Source of the DNA: CAZIBG01 sp964536985
GTDB lineage: Bacteria > Patescibacteriota > Saccharimonadia > Saccharimonadales > AWTP1-31
Direction of reading: 5' to 3'
Assembly: GCA_964536985.1 (NCBI GenBank)
Contig: CAZIBG010000002.1
Location: 1 to 64,000, forward strand
Length of the DNA: 64,000 bases
Below, one piece after another: positions 55,354 to 63,905 of the stretch. The stretch's first letter is position 1. Every line of letters begins with the position of its first letter. The position numbers and the translations under genes were made by a program. The notes beneath the pieces were generated by a model. The model did not search any database. It was not told the DNA's origin and saw only the letters and a list, made by a program, of their open reading frames with translations.

Positions 55354-56054
55354 TACGCTACCTCTTCCGTTGAGTCTGTTATCTGCAGCATTGGCACTTC
55401 CGGCAATGCAACACGATGTGCCGGTATGTAAACTCCGTTTGTGTTTGTGTGGCCGTTTCTATAATTGCGTCGTGAATCTACAGAAGTTCCTATGCCAATA
55501 GCAGCGCCAATTCCAGCGCCAATAAGTGATAATGCTTGAAGTGCCCCTGTGCTGTGATTTGCTTTTTCATCTGCGGCATCAAAGCTAGCCTCCGCTTCCT
55601 TAAGTGCAGAACTTTTCTTGGTATTATCAGCGTCCGCTGAAAGTAAAGGATGCACTTCGGCACGTACGTCCCTGTCAAACTCCCCACATGGTTTTGATGG
55701 CAGGTCAATCATGTCCTCAACAACGGTGTTCTCTGGAGTCCCAAACAATATTCCACGATCAAGGTATAGTTTTAGCGCCAAAAGACAACCCTCTGATGCA
55801 TCTTCCCGGGCAGTGTCGTAAACACGGCTGGCAAGCTCCGCTTTTGGACGAGCAGCATTAAGAGCTTGCTTCGCATTACCTCGTGCCGAGTAATCGTTGC
55901 TGCTAGCACCCGCTGATACACCAGCTAAAAATCCACCCGAGATTAAAGCACCTATAGTGACATGTTTAGCTACAATTTTTGTTTGATCTAGAATAGACCG
56001 AGTTCTAGATACCTCATAAAACGGCCGAGCTGGCTCAGCAATACGGTTTCCCAT
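55353..56054 (-). CDS. Unknown two-span envelope protein, first gene behind riboswitch R6
   Basis: 233 residues with the same layout as the 234-residue protein: span about 30-48, outer domain with two cysteines about 35 residues apart, second span about 165-183, then a cytoplasmic tail. Its last base is the first base of the next gene, so the two are coupled. TTGGAG lies ahead of the ATG, beside an ACTAAT/ATTAGT hairpin. Confidence 0.65.
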   Translation of the reverse strand: MGNRIAEPARPFYEVSRTRSILDQTKIVAKHVTIGALISGGFLAGVSAGASSNDYSARGNAKQALNAARPKAELASRVYDTAREDASEGCLLALKLYLDRGILFGTPENTVVEDMIDLPSKPCGEFDRDVRAEVHPLLSADADNTKKSSALKEAEASFDAADEKANHSTGALQALSLIGAGIGAAIGIGTSVDSRRNYRNGHTNTNGVYIPAHRVALPEVPMLQITDSTEEVA

Positions 56055-56107
56055 AGTTAATACTCCAACTAATATTTATTAGTGGGCGAAATATGCAATT
56101 ATGCAAA

Positions 56108-56191
56108 GAATTCGTCCCGGTTTCGCTACTTGCTCCCCGTGTATCCAAGCGACCAGATACAGATATACGGATCATTGCATGACTTTACGTC
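56108..56191 (-). promoter_or_regulatory. c-di-GMP-II-like riboswitch R6 with promoter
   Basis: The 84 bases from GAATTCGTCC to TTTACGTC are identical to those of R5. Promoter directly upstream: TTGACG (56226-56221), 17 nt, TAATAT (56203-56198), so transcription begins at the 5' edge of the aptamer. No clear terminator lies before the ATG at 56054, which suggests control of translation. Confidence 0.82.
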
Positions 56192-56236
56192 TTGTATATA
56201 TTACTACTTTATTGATTATTCGTCAATAATTATGCT

Positions 56237-57283
56237 TTATACTAGTATGCCACCACCAAGAACTGCCTGCTGGTCATAAATAACTGCCGATTGCCCAGGA
56301 GTTGCAGCGCGAATATCATCTTTAAGCTTAAGATGAATATCGTCGCCCTCAATTACAAGCTTTGCGGAAATTAACGGAGCCCTATGGCGAGTTCTGACCT
56401 GCACCTCTTGTCCATCTTTTGGAGTAATGTTTATCCAATGAATGTCCGTCATGTTAAGCCTGTTAGTCCACAGATTCTTATCGTTAATATCAGTAGTAAC
56501 GCGCACCTGGTTGGTAGCCATATCTTTACCAATGACGTAATACGGTAAGCCACCACCGACATCCAGTCCGTGACGCTGACCGATTGTGTAAAAAATAGCC
56601 CCGTCATGCTGACCAACTGTTATGCCGTTTTCGTCTATAATATCGCCAGGTTTTTGAGGGCCCAATTCGTAGATTAAAAAGTCTTTGATGCCGACCTTGC
56701 CCACAAAACAAATGCCCATGCTCTCTTTTTTGGTTGCCGTTACCAGATTGAACTTTTCTGCCAGTTTGCGAACCTCCGGTTTAGTATAGTCACCAAGAGG
56801 AAATAGAGTGTGCTTAAGCGCCTCCTCTGTTACACGGTAAAGAAAATAGGTCTGGTCTTTGTTCTCGTCTTTAGCTCGCAGTAGCTTACCATCTTTTACC
56901 CGAGCATAATGTCCGGTTGCGATTAGGTCTGCACCATCCTCTAAGCACATATCAAGGAAGACTTTAAATTTTACCTCCTGATTACACATGATGTCAGGGT
57001 TGGGTGTGCGACCTGCCTGATATTCGGCAACCATGTAGTCAACGACTTTTTGACGGTACTCCTTCTGGAAGTCATACATCTTAAAGGGGATTCCGAGCTG
57101 AACGGCGACTCGTTTTGCATCCTGGTAGTCCTCTTTCCAGGGACAAGGCATGCCAGGGAGGTCCTGACTCCAGTTCTTCATGTATACGCCCGTAACATCA
57201 TAACCCTGTTCTTTTAACAGGGCAGCGGTAACGGAACTATCTACTCCGCCACTGAGGCCGACATATACTTTTTGCTTGTTCAT
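56237..57283 (-). CDS. mnmA: tRNA-specific 2-thiouridylase MnmA
   Basis: 348 residues. PP-loop GLSGGVDSSV (about 9-18), catalytic cysteines in PNPDIMCNQEVKF (about 99) and MGICFVG (about 190), and the C-terminal beta-barrel. It thiolates U34 of Glu, Gln and Lys tRNAs. TATAAT ends 7 nt before the ATG. A cysteine desulfurase gene, the likely sulfur donor, lies 1.2 kb upstream. Confidence 0.96.
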   Translation of the reverse strand: MNKQKVYVGLSGGVDSSVTAALLKEQGYDVTGVYMKNWSQDLPGMPCPWKEDYQDAKRVAVQLGIPFKMYDFQKEYRQKVVDYMVAEYQAGRTPNPDIMCNQEVKFKVFLDMCLEDGADLIATGHYARVKDGKLLRAKDENKDQTYFLYRVTEEALKHTLFPLGDYTKPEVRKLAEKFNLVTATKKESMGICFVGKVGIKDFLIYELGPQKPGDIIDENGITVGQHDGAIFYTIGQRHGLDVGGGLPYYVIGKDMATNQVRVTTDINDKNLWTNRLNMTDIHWINITPKDGQEVQVRTRHRAPLISAKLVIEGDDIHLKLKDDIRAATPGQSAVIYDQQAVLGGGILV

Positions 57284-57315
57284 TGAAGCTATTATAACAG
57301 AGGTGGCAGAAAATA

Positions 57316-57819
57316 TTAAGCCGATGTTGACAAGGCTTTGGCAAGGGCTGTCTCGCTGCCCTTAAATAATTTCTGAAGGCTAAAATCAAAGGTCTGCGTG
57401 GCCGTCCGCACAACACAGCCCCCAGCAATATTGGGCTGGACACCAACAGATATAAGCGTGTTGGGATGACCGTTGTCGCGGAACCATCGAATGAGCGGTC
57501 GAAGCGCCTGCTTGGTGGGGTCGGAGGCAAAACTAATCTGGACCACCGGCGCCGTGCGTCGTACAAAATTGAGTTGGCTCGCTAGGCGTTTCCTATCCGA
57601 TGCCAACAATGGGTTAGTGTCGGTATCCTTGATGATCTTATTGAGTGATGGACTAGTATAAGGGAGCTTAGAGGCGCTCCGCGAGGCACTTAAAAACTCA
57701 TCGAGAGCAAAGAGTTCGCGTTGAATCTTCCCAAAGTCAAGCGGGCTGGCGACCGCATCGGGCAGCAGTAATCCCGGGTCCAATGCCCTTTGAAGTGGAC
57801 TCTGTTGATTAGAATTCAC
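57316..57819 (-). CDS. F-type ATP synthase delta (OSCP)-like protein, orphan
   Basis: 167 residues from GTG. The C-terminus (VGVQPNIAGGCVVRTATQTF, DFSLQKLF) matches the end of ATP synthase delta (IAGG-V-R-x-D-x-S). The N-terminal helical bundle is recognisable only by composition. It overlaps the b-like gene by 11 nt. No other ATP synthase gene is nearby. Confidence 0.6.
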   Translation of the reverse strand: MNSNQQSPLQRALDPGLLLPDAVASPLDFGKIQRELFALDEFLSASRSASKLPYTSPSLNKIIKDTDTNPLLASDRKRLASQLNFVRRTAPVVQISFASDPTKQALRPLIRWFRDNGHPNTLISVGVQPNIAGGCVVRTATQTFDFSLQKLFKGSETALAKALSTSA

Positions 57820-58411
57820 GCTTAATGTCCTCGACGATTGCCGTTTTGTTTGCTTCTAGGTTATGGAGAATATATTGAATCTGCTCACCGACTTCCATAT
57901 GAGCGCCAAGAGTTTGTTCGACATGATGAATAACCACGTCGGCCATATTCTTCTCGAATCGAGCTAAACGGCGATGCTTCTCTGCCAGAAGTTCTTGATC
58001 GAGCTGCTCTGTCATCCGTTTCTGGTAATCCTCTATCGCTCGGTCCACCTTAGCGAAGGCCTCGGCCATGTGTTGTTGGGCTGCAGCCACAGATTGCTTT
58101 TGATCAGTAAATTCGTCCTTAAGAATTTGAGTGGCCTCTTCCTTAATATGCTCGCTGACGCTATCGCTGATTTTACGGAGATCTTGCTGTAAAAAGGCAG
58201 CATTCTGATCCAGGGTATGTTCAAACCGAGCGACGCCACGCTCTTGAAGCTTGGTTCTAAATTCATCTGTAAAAAGGTCGGTTCCATTAGTTCCACGGGG
58301 GCCACGGCCTCGGCCTTTTGGTCCTAAACGGACGGCAACCCAAATAAAAGCCAATAAAATGGCCAGGACGCTGCTAATAAATATTACGAGAAGTGTTAAC
58401 TGCGTATCCAT
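57809..58411 (-). CDS. ATP synthase b-like stalk protein, orphan
   Basis: 200 residues from the ATG at 58411; a GTG two codons upstream is possible, but TATAAC ends 8 nt before the ATG. One N-terminal span (about 5-27) is followed by a long charged helical region with heptad-like spacing (about 55-180), the plan of a b subunit. With the delta-like gene it would form a peripheral stalk unit; this is inference. Confidence 0.55.
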   Translation of the reverse strand: MDTQLTLLVIFISSVLAILLAFIWVAVRLGPKGRGRGPRGTNGTDLFTDEFRTKLQERGVARFEHTLDQNAAFLQQDLRKISDSVSEHIKEEATQILKDEFTDQKQSVAAAQQHMAEAFAKVDRAIEDYQKRMTEQLDQELLAEKHRRLARFEKNMADVVIHHVEQTLGAHMEVGEQIQYILHNLEANKTAIVEDIKREF

Positions 58412-58458
58412 ATCCACCCGTTATACTAATGCTTTTAGTATAGGATAGAATGGCGAAC

Positions 58459-59601
58459 TTAGGAAGTAAGCTCAGCTAATGCGGCAACGGTGGCCCGGAC
58501 ATCCTGCTCCGTAGTAGAGCGACCCATAGTAAAGCGCAGGCTAGTTTGTGCTTGTTCATCCGTAAGACCAATAGCCTTAAGAACATGTGATGGCTCATCG
58601 CTACTGGCGCTACAAGCCGAACCAACGGCGCACATAATGCCCCGCTCGTCGAGCTCCATCATCATTCGCTCGTTGTCGGTACCCGGAATTGTAAGGTGGA
58701 CAATATTAAATAGCCCCGCACCGGGAGCGGTAATTACGGCATTGGGCACCTTAACTTCTAGCTCCGTGTAAAATAGCGATCGAAGCGCACTAAGATGTTC
58801 TTCCTGGCCACGTCGCATAGCCACTGCTTTTTCCAGAGCATGACTAAAGCCGACAATACCGGCAACGTTTTCGGTGCCACTTCTTAAGCCAAACTCCTGG
58901 CCACCACCGTAAATGAGTGGCTCTAACTCAATCCCGGTTGCAACATACAGGGCGCCGGACTGCTTTGGGCCGTAGATCTTGCCTCCATTAAGGCTCATCA
59001 AATCAATGCCAATCTTCTTGGCTAGTACCGATAGCAAGTTAGGGGCCTGTGCGGCATCGGTATGTAGATAGAGAGGATTATTATTTTCATTGCTCGACAC
59101 CCGATTGTCTCGTATTTTAGACAATACGGCATTAATGCCACTGAAGTGCTGAATGGTGCCGATTTCGTTATTGGCATACATTATACTCACCAACACCACA
59201 TCGTCCGTCACAAGCTTTGCCAGCTCAATTAAATTTACATGGCCATTGGCATCCACCGGAATAACTGCGTGATTATATTGGCGTGCAGCAGCCAGAACAG
59301 AATCATGCTCGATTGCTGACACCAGAATTTTACCCTCAGGATACCTCGCCATAACGCCGTGAATCGCCAAGTTATTAGCTTCGCTGGCACCAGCCGTAAA
59401 AACAATTTCTCGGGGGCGAACACCAAGGGCTTTAGCGGTTCGAGCTCGGGCATCATCAATATCATGACGAATAGACTTTGCCGCCAAATAGGTTGCGCTT
59501 GGATTGTAAAATTGATCCGTTAAATACGGCTGCATTGCTGCCAGAACTCTGCCATCCAACGGTGTTGCAGCGGCGTGATCAAGGTAGATAGATTGGCTCA
59601 T
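58459..59601 (-). CDS. Cysteine desulfurase (IscS/NifS type)
   Basis: 380 residues, PLP fold type I: DHAAATPL (about 8-15), the PLP lysine in SLNGGKIYGPKQSG (about 206) and the reactive cysteine in GSACSASSDEPSHVL (about 330). It moves sulfur from cysteine to acceptors such as MnmA. TATAAT ends 7 nt before the ATG. Confidence 0.93.
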   Translation of the reverse strand: MSQSIYLDHAAATPLDGRVLAAMQPYLTDQFYNPSATYLAAKSIRHDIDDARARTAKALGVRPREIVFTAGASEANNLAIHGVMARYPEGKILVSAIEHDSVLAAARQYNHAVIPVDANGHVNLIELAKLVTDDVVLVSIMYANNEIGTIQHFSGINAVLSKIRDNRVSSNENNNPLYLHTDAAQAPNLLSVLAKKIGIDLMSLNGGKIYGPKQSGALYVATGIELEPLIYGGGQEFGLRSGTENVAGIVGFSHALEKAVAMRRGQEEHLSALRSLFYTELEVKVPNAVITAPGAGLFNIVHLTIPGTDNERMMMELDERGIMCAVGSACSASSDEPSHVLKAIGLTDEQAQTSLRFTMGRSTTEQDVRATVAALAELTS

Positions 59602-59609
59602 AGCCGTAA

Positions 59610-59978
59610 TTATACTCGGTTATACAGTTGAGCTTTAACGCGCTGACGATACAAAACGGCCGCATCTCGTAGGTGCTGAGCTTCTTCTTCGGTAACAAAC
59701 TGTTGAGCCATACCATCTTGAGCTTTTAAAATGCCGTTTGGTCGGACATCATAACGAGTAGTCTTGGTTTTACGCTGGCCTGTAGCGTCATTCCATTCTT
59801 CATGCCAAATCCATGTTCGCTCATCTAGGCAAAAGAATTCACGTTTACCGCCGTTGGGCATTGGACCAAACAGTGTTCCGCCAATTTGGGCTTCATGTCG
59901 AATAAGGTTGCGGTATAGTTCGGCCTGGCGATCTTCCTGGCTAGTGCCAAGAACAAGTTTTATAAATTTCTGGATCAT
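59610..59978 (-). CDS. Unknown 122-residue protein
   Basis: No span; two parts visible, a helical start and a compact region with CLDERTWIWHEEW, and a C-terminal helix. Not recognised. It starts 2 nt after the preceding gene and lies 9 nt ahead of the desulfurase gene. Confidence 0.55.
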   Translation of the reverse strand: MIQKFIKLVLGTSQEDRQAELYRNLIRHEAQIGGTLFGPMPNGGKREFFCLDERTWIWHEEWNDATGQRKTKTTRYDVRPNGILKAQDGMAQQFVTEEEAQHLRDAAVLYRQRVKAQLYNRV

Positions 59979-59979
59979 A

Positions 59980-60411
59980 CTACACCCCCGCTAAAAAGTC
60001 GCCAGGCACAGAAGTTGGACCTTGCTCTGCGTAGAGGCTAGCCAGGTTACTGCGTACGTCTGTGAGGCTTTGGTCGCCTTCGGCTACAGGTGCCGTCTCT
60101 AGTGTAGGCATCTGTGGTGCGACCATCTTTGTCTTTGGCTCAGCATTAAAGCCTGATGGGTTATCGAAGTTAAGAGTCGGTGATTCAGGTCGGGTAAATT
60201 GGGCCATCCGGCCAACTTGCTCAGCGGCTCGTCTAACTGCAACTGGATGGGATGAGTTAGGGCTAGCTGGAGCATTGATAAGAACATCAGGGGCTATATC
60301 GATAATATGGACTCTTGAATCGACCATTTGTTCTGGTGAAAGTGGCGCGGCTTCTACTCCTCGGTTTCGAGAAGTGAACGGTGCGGTAATGTAGTCGATT
60401 ATTTCAAACAT
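59980..60411 (-). CDS. Unknown 143-residue protein
   Basis: Proline-rich, low complexity, no span; not recognised. It overlaps the tatD stop by 13 nt, so it is translated from the tatD transcript. Confidence 0.55.
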   Translation of the reverse strand: MFEIIDYITAPFTSRNRGVEAAPLSPEQMVDSRVHIIDIAPDVLINAPASPNSSHPVAVRRAAEQVGRMAQFTRPESPTLNFDNPSGFNAEPKTKMVAPQMPTLETAPVAEGDQSLTDVRSNLASLYAEQGPTSVPGDFLAGV

Positions 60412-61220
60412 AGCGTAAATAGTCCCTGGGCATTATTAGTGGTTGCTCGGGCAAATTCCTCAAACGATTCACTGCGTAAATTGCTTAAAAACTCTGCCGT
60501 TACTCTCACATGCTTAGGCTGACAGATTGTACCACGAAAAGGGCTCGGAGTCAAGAAGGGAGCATCTGTTTCTAGTACGATCTTATCAAGCGGTACAGCT
60601 TTGGCTGCATCCAGCTGATCCTGATTCTTAGTAAAGGTCATAATCCCATTGAGCCCCACAAGCAAGTCACGTTTGAGAATCTGTTCTAGCTCAACCATTC
60701 CAGCACTAAAGCTATGGATTACACCCTTGGGTTTAAACTCGTCATACAGCGTCCAGAAATCCTGCCAAACACTATCTGTATGGCTCGGATCCACCCCTTT
60801 AGCATCCCTAACATGGAAGATAACCGGCAAATTATGTTCCTGGGCGACCGTTAGCTGAAAACGAAGCATCTTAATCTGATCCTGGCGATCCGAGTGACCA
60901 TAGTAGTAATCAAGGCCAATCTCGCCCACAGCCACCACTTTAGGCTTACTGGCCAAGGAGTGAAATTCTTGAAGGGCATGTTCATCATTAACATAGTGCT
61001 TAGCTTCATGGGGATGCAGCCCGATACTCGCCCAAATATGTTCGTGTCGGGCTGCGAATGCGATACCGAGTTTACTATCCTCTAGCGTACAGCCTACGCA
61101 CAGCAATTTAGTTACCCCATCTGCTTGTGCAGCGGAAATAACCTCTTCCGGGTCTAGTTCATAGTCGGAAATGTGTATATGACAATGGGTGTCGAATAGT
61201 TCTATTGGCGTACTAGACAT
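60399..61220 (-). CDS. tatD: TatD-family metal-dependent hydrolase
   Basis: 273 residues. TIM-barrel metal ligands: FDTHCHIH (about 9-16), GEIGLDYYY (about 99-107), IFHVRDA, IHSFSAG and LETDAPFL (about 216-223). Relatives act as 3'-5' DNases or D-aminoacyl hydrolases. TATAAT ends 6 nt before the ATG. Intervening genes lead to the desulfurase. Confidence 0.92.
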   Translation of the reverse strand: MSSTPIELFDTHCHIHISDYELDPEEVISAAQADGVTKLLCVGCTLEDSKLGIAFAARHEHIWASIGLHPHEAKHYVNDEHALQEFHSLASKPKVVAVGEIGLDYYYGHSDRQDQIKMLRFQLTVAQEHNLPVIFHVRDAKGVDPSHTDSVWQDFWTLYDEFKPKGVIHSFSAGMVELEQILKRDLLVGLNGIMTFTKNQDQLDAAKAVPLDKIVLETDAPFLTPSPFRGTICQPKHVRVTAEFLSNLRSESFEEFARATTNNAQGLFTLCLK

Positions 61221-61238
61221 AGCATTATTATACCTCGA

Positions 61239-62693
61239 TTACTTTTCGGCTTTTGGTGCTTTGGTTTCGTGACGAGGGAACAGTGTGCCTTCGCTTGGCC
61301 GGATGACACCCTCTTCAAAGATGTGCTTAATCTTGGCGGCGGTTTCTGGCATGAATGGTTCGAGCATTTCGGCAATCTGCAGCAGGTTGCTGGTTTGGTA
61401 GGCTAATATTTCTTGCAAGTGATCGTAGTCACCTTCTTTGGCGATAGCCCAGGGCTTTTCTTCTTCGATGTACTGGTTTAAGCCACGGATTTGCTCCCAA
61501 ACGTGATCGAGGGCGCGGTCGAATTTGCAGGCCTCAATAGCCTCCCAGTACTGCGCCATGTCATGATTTTGTGGTGGGATTTCACCAATGATTCCCTTTT
61601 GATATTGCGTGATCATAGCTGATGTTCGCTGTACGGCATTACCTAACTCGTTACCGAGTTCGTTGTTGTAAGCTTTTTCTAGCAAGTCCCAAGAAAAATC
61701 TCCGTCTTCGTAACTTGGGATATGTCGCAAGATGTAATAGCGGAATACATCGGCACTATATTTCTTAACGATTTCGTCCGGACTAACAACATTGCCGATT
61801 GATTTGCTCATTTTACCGCCAGCTATATTGATGAAGCCGTGTACATACAACTTTTCGGGCAATGGCAAGCCAAGTGCCAACAACATACCCGGCCAAATAG
61901 CAGCGTGGAATCGAATAATATCCTTTCCAATCACTTGGACGTTTGCCGGCCAAAATTTCTTGAAGTCTTCGTGTTCGGGATAGCCAAGTACCGTAATATA
62001 ATTCATGACCGCTTCAAACCAGACATACATCACCTGAGTTTTATCGCCGGGAACCGGAATACCCCAGTCTAATTTGCTGGATGGCCTGGAAATACTGATA
62101 TCATCGAGTCCGTCGACAATGACTTGTAAGATTTCGTTGCGGCGGGTTTTAGGGATGATTTCGAATGTACCCGCCTGAATGGCAGCCCTAATTTGCTCTG
62201 AATAGTTAGAGAGTTTGAAGAAGTAATTCTCTTCCTCGAGTCGTTCGTATGGCTTTTTGTGGATCGGACATACACCATTGTTGGCCTTGGCTACTGCTTC
62301 GGTAACGTATTCTTCACAGCCCGTACAGTACAAACCAATGTACTTACTTTTATAGATGTCTTTTTCGAGCTGCTTCCAGATAATCTGGGCACGCTGCATA
62401 TGGCCTGCGTCGGTTGTACGAATAAAACGGTCGTTACTTACGTTGAGTAGCTTGCCAAGATCACGGAACTTTTGACTTTGCTGATCAGCTAAAGCTTTGG
62501 GGGTTAGCTTGAGCTCAGCAGCTTTTTCGGCAATCTTTTGACCGTGTTCATCGGCTCCGGCGGTAAAGATGACTGGCTTGCCCTGCTTTCGTGCAGCACG
62601 TGCCAGAACGTCAGCCATGACAAGCTCCATGCCGAACCCAATGTGGGGATCGCCGTTAACATATGGAATAGAGGTGGTAATTAAACAATTCAT
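61239..62693 (-). CDS. metG: Methionyl-tRNA synthetase
   Basis: 484 residues: class I signature (NGDPHIGFG, about 14-22), a zinc knuckle YCTGCEEYV...CPIH (about 122-146), KMSKSIGN near 296, and an anticodon-binding helical domain. The C-terminal tRNA-binding EMAP-like domain is absent. TACAAT ends 6 nt before the ATG. Confidence 0.96.
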   Translation of the reverse strand: MNCLITTSIPYVNGDPHIGFGMELVMADVLARAARKQGKPVIFTAGADEHGQKIAEKAAELKLTPKALADQQSQKFRDLGKLLNVSNDRFIRTTDAGHMQRAQIIWKQLEKDIYKSKYIGLYCTGCEEYVTEAVAKANNGVCPIHKKPYERLEEENYFFKLSNYSEQIRAAIQAGTFEIIPKTRRNEILQVIVDGLDDISISRPSSKLDWGIPVPGDKTQVMYVWFEAVMNYITVLGYPEHEDFKKFWPANVQVIGKDIIRFHAAIWPGMLLALGLPLPEKLYVHGFINIAGGKMSKSIGNVVSPDEIVKKYSADVFRYYILRHIPSYEDGDFSWDLLEKAYNNELGNELGNAVQRTSAMITQYQKGIIGEIPPQNHDMAQYWEAIEACKFDRALDHVWEQIRGLNQYIEEEKPWAIAKEGDYDHLQEILAYQTSNLLQIAEMLEPFMPETAAKIKHIFEEGVIRPSEGTLFPRHETKAPKAEK

Positions 62694-62840
62694 AGATGTA
62701 TTGTACCTGTCTTAAGTAGTAAATAATAGGAAACTGAAGAGTAAATAAAAGTATAGCCGGCTACGGCATCAACATCATGTAAGAATGTTGTGTTACTTTT
62801 CTCATTACAGTTATTATACCATTGTTCTATACTGTTGTTA

Positions 62841-63521
62841 ATGGCTCTTGATGCACTTGACCGCGAACGACTAGGCAACCTCTATTTTGTAAGTAAAACT
62901 TTTGATATAGGGTCGTTTGAACTATCTGCCCACCTCGACAATCCTGACCTTCCGCCTTCTCCGTATTACATGCACTTTCCTACACCCAATAAGCCTGGGG
63001 CTCTGTATCTTCCTGAGATTCAGGCAACTGCAGGCCGGCTACTATTCCAGCTCGCTGAGGAGGAAGGTATCACCGGACATATGTTTGCAGGTGTTCCTGA
63101 GGGCGCAAACGAAATCGCAAGAAATGCAGCCGAACTTTGTGGCCCCAATGGCTCTAATCTATTGACGTTCAGTAAGGAGAAGCTCGGGAGACTGGTAATT
63201 TTCCATCACATCGAGGGGCATGCCATGCCCGGCGAAAAAGTCGTAGGAATAGATGACCACACCTCGGGTGGGCGCAATGCCCGACTATTTCAGAGGATGC
63301 TAGAAACCGAAATGCGGCTGAAAATGACTCACTTCCTGAACATCGTTGACCGCGAGCAAGGCGGACGGCAGCGACTAGCCGAGAACGGAGCAACAATGCG
63401 CTCCATCTTTACCATTTCCGAACTTTTAAGTCTCGGTTTAGCTGAAGGTCACCTGACGCAGACTCAGTTTGATGATCTACTGCACTACGTTCGGACTAAC
63501 CCTATCCCTACCCAGCGCTAG
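62841..63521 (+). CDS. Orotate phosphoribosyltransferase-like protein
   Basis: 226 residues from the ATG at 62841, since TATACT (62828-62833) ends 7 nt upstream; an ATG at 62790 lies ahead of it. The PRPP loop is visible as VVGIDDHTSGGRN (about 135-147; usually VEDVxTTGG), and VDREQGGRQRLAENG with IFTISELL near the end follows OPRT. The altered PRPP loop leaves activity uncertain. The gene converges on and overlaps a small zinc-ribbon-like frame. Confidence 0.75.
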   Translation: MALDALDRERLGNLYFVSKTFDIGSFELSAHLDNPDLPPSPYYMHFPTPNKPGALYLPEIQATAGRLLFQLAEEEGITGHMFAGVPEGANEIARNAAELCGPNGSNLLTFSKEKLGRLVIFHHIEGHAMPGEKVVGIDDHTSGGRNARLFQRMLETEMRLKMTHFLNIVDREQGGRQRLAENGATMRSIFTISELLSLGLAEGHLTQTQFDDLLHYVRTNPIPTQR

Positions 63522-63666
63522 CTAGATGCCAAAGGCTACAGTGTCTGCACCTGTAGGTTTTAAGTTTAGTGCCATGTTGCAGGTCGGCAACAACTGCTGC
63601 AGCTTTGGCTTGTTTTTGAGTGTCGAACGCTAATTTCTCAACACAAGGTTGAACGTCTTCTTGCAT
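63508..63666 (-). CDS. 52-residue zinc-finger-like protein
   Basis: ATG 63666 to TAG 63508. TAGACT ends 6 nt before the ATG, matching the leaderless pattern. The C-terminus reads TYRCRHCSLWHLA, a CxxC-xxxH arrangement often seen in small zinc-binding proteins. It overlaps the OPRT-like gene end to end by 14 nt. Confidence 0.6.
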   Translation of the reverse strand: MQEDVQPCVEKLAFDTQKQAKAAAVVADLQHGTKLKTYRCRHCSLWHLASAG

Positions 63667-63686
63667 ATAGCAAGTCTACCACAAGG

Positions 63687-63905
63687 CTACTGACCCGCTG
63701 CGGCCGCCGTACCATCTTGGTACCGTTCTGTTTCATCTATATCGGTGTCGGTAGAAGGATGATCGGGTGGCACTATTACTTGCGGTGCATCATCTGCTGG
63801 TCCGGCAGGATTGTCGTCATCATTCTGCGGAATCGGAACGACGTGATCGCCACGAGTTTCTTCTAATGCATCATCTACTGAAATGTCTTGTTCGTCTGTA
63901 CCCAT
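63687..63905 (-). CDS. 72-residue acidic protein, unknown
   Basis: Very acidic, Pro/Asp-rich and probably disordered. AGGAGA lies ahead of the ATG. Not recognised. The last 95 bases of the window hold only its leader. Confidence 0.5.
   Translation of the reverse strand: MGTDEQDISVDDALEETRGDHVVPIPQNDDDNPAGPADDAPQVIVPPDHPSTDTDIDETERYQDGTAAAAGQ

Noticed and set aside
57237..57566. 109-codon minus-strand frame across the mnmA leader
   Set aside because: It overlaps the delta-like gene in another frame and contains the mnmA promoter; no coding features.
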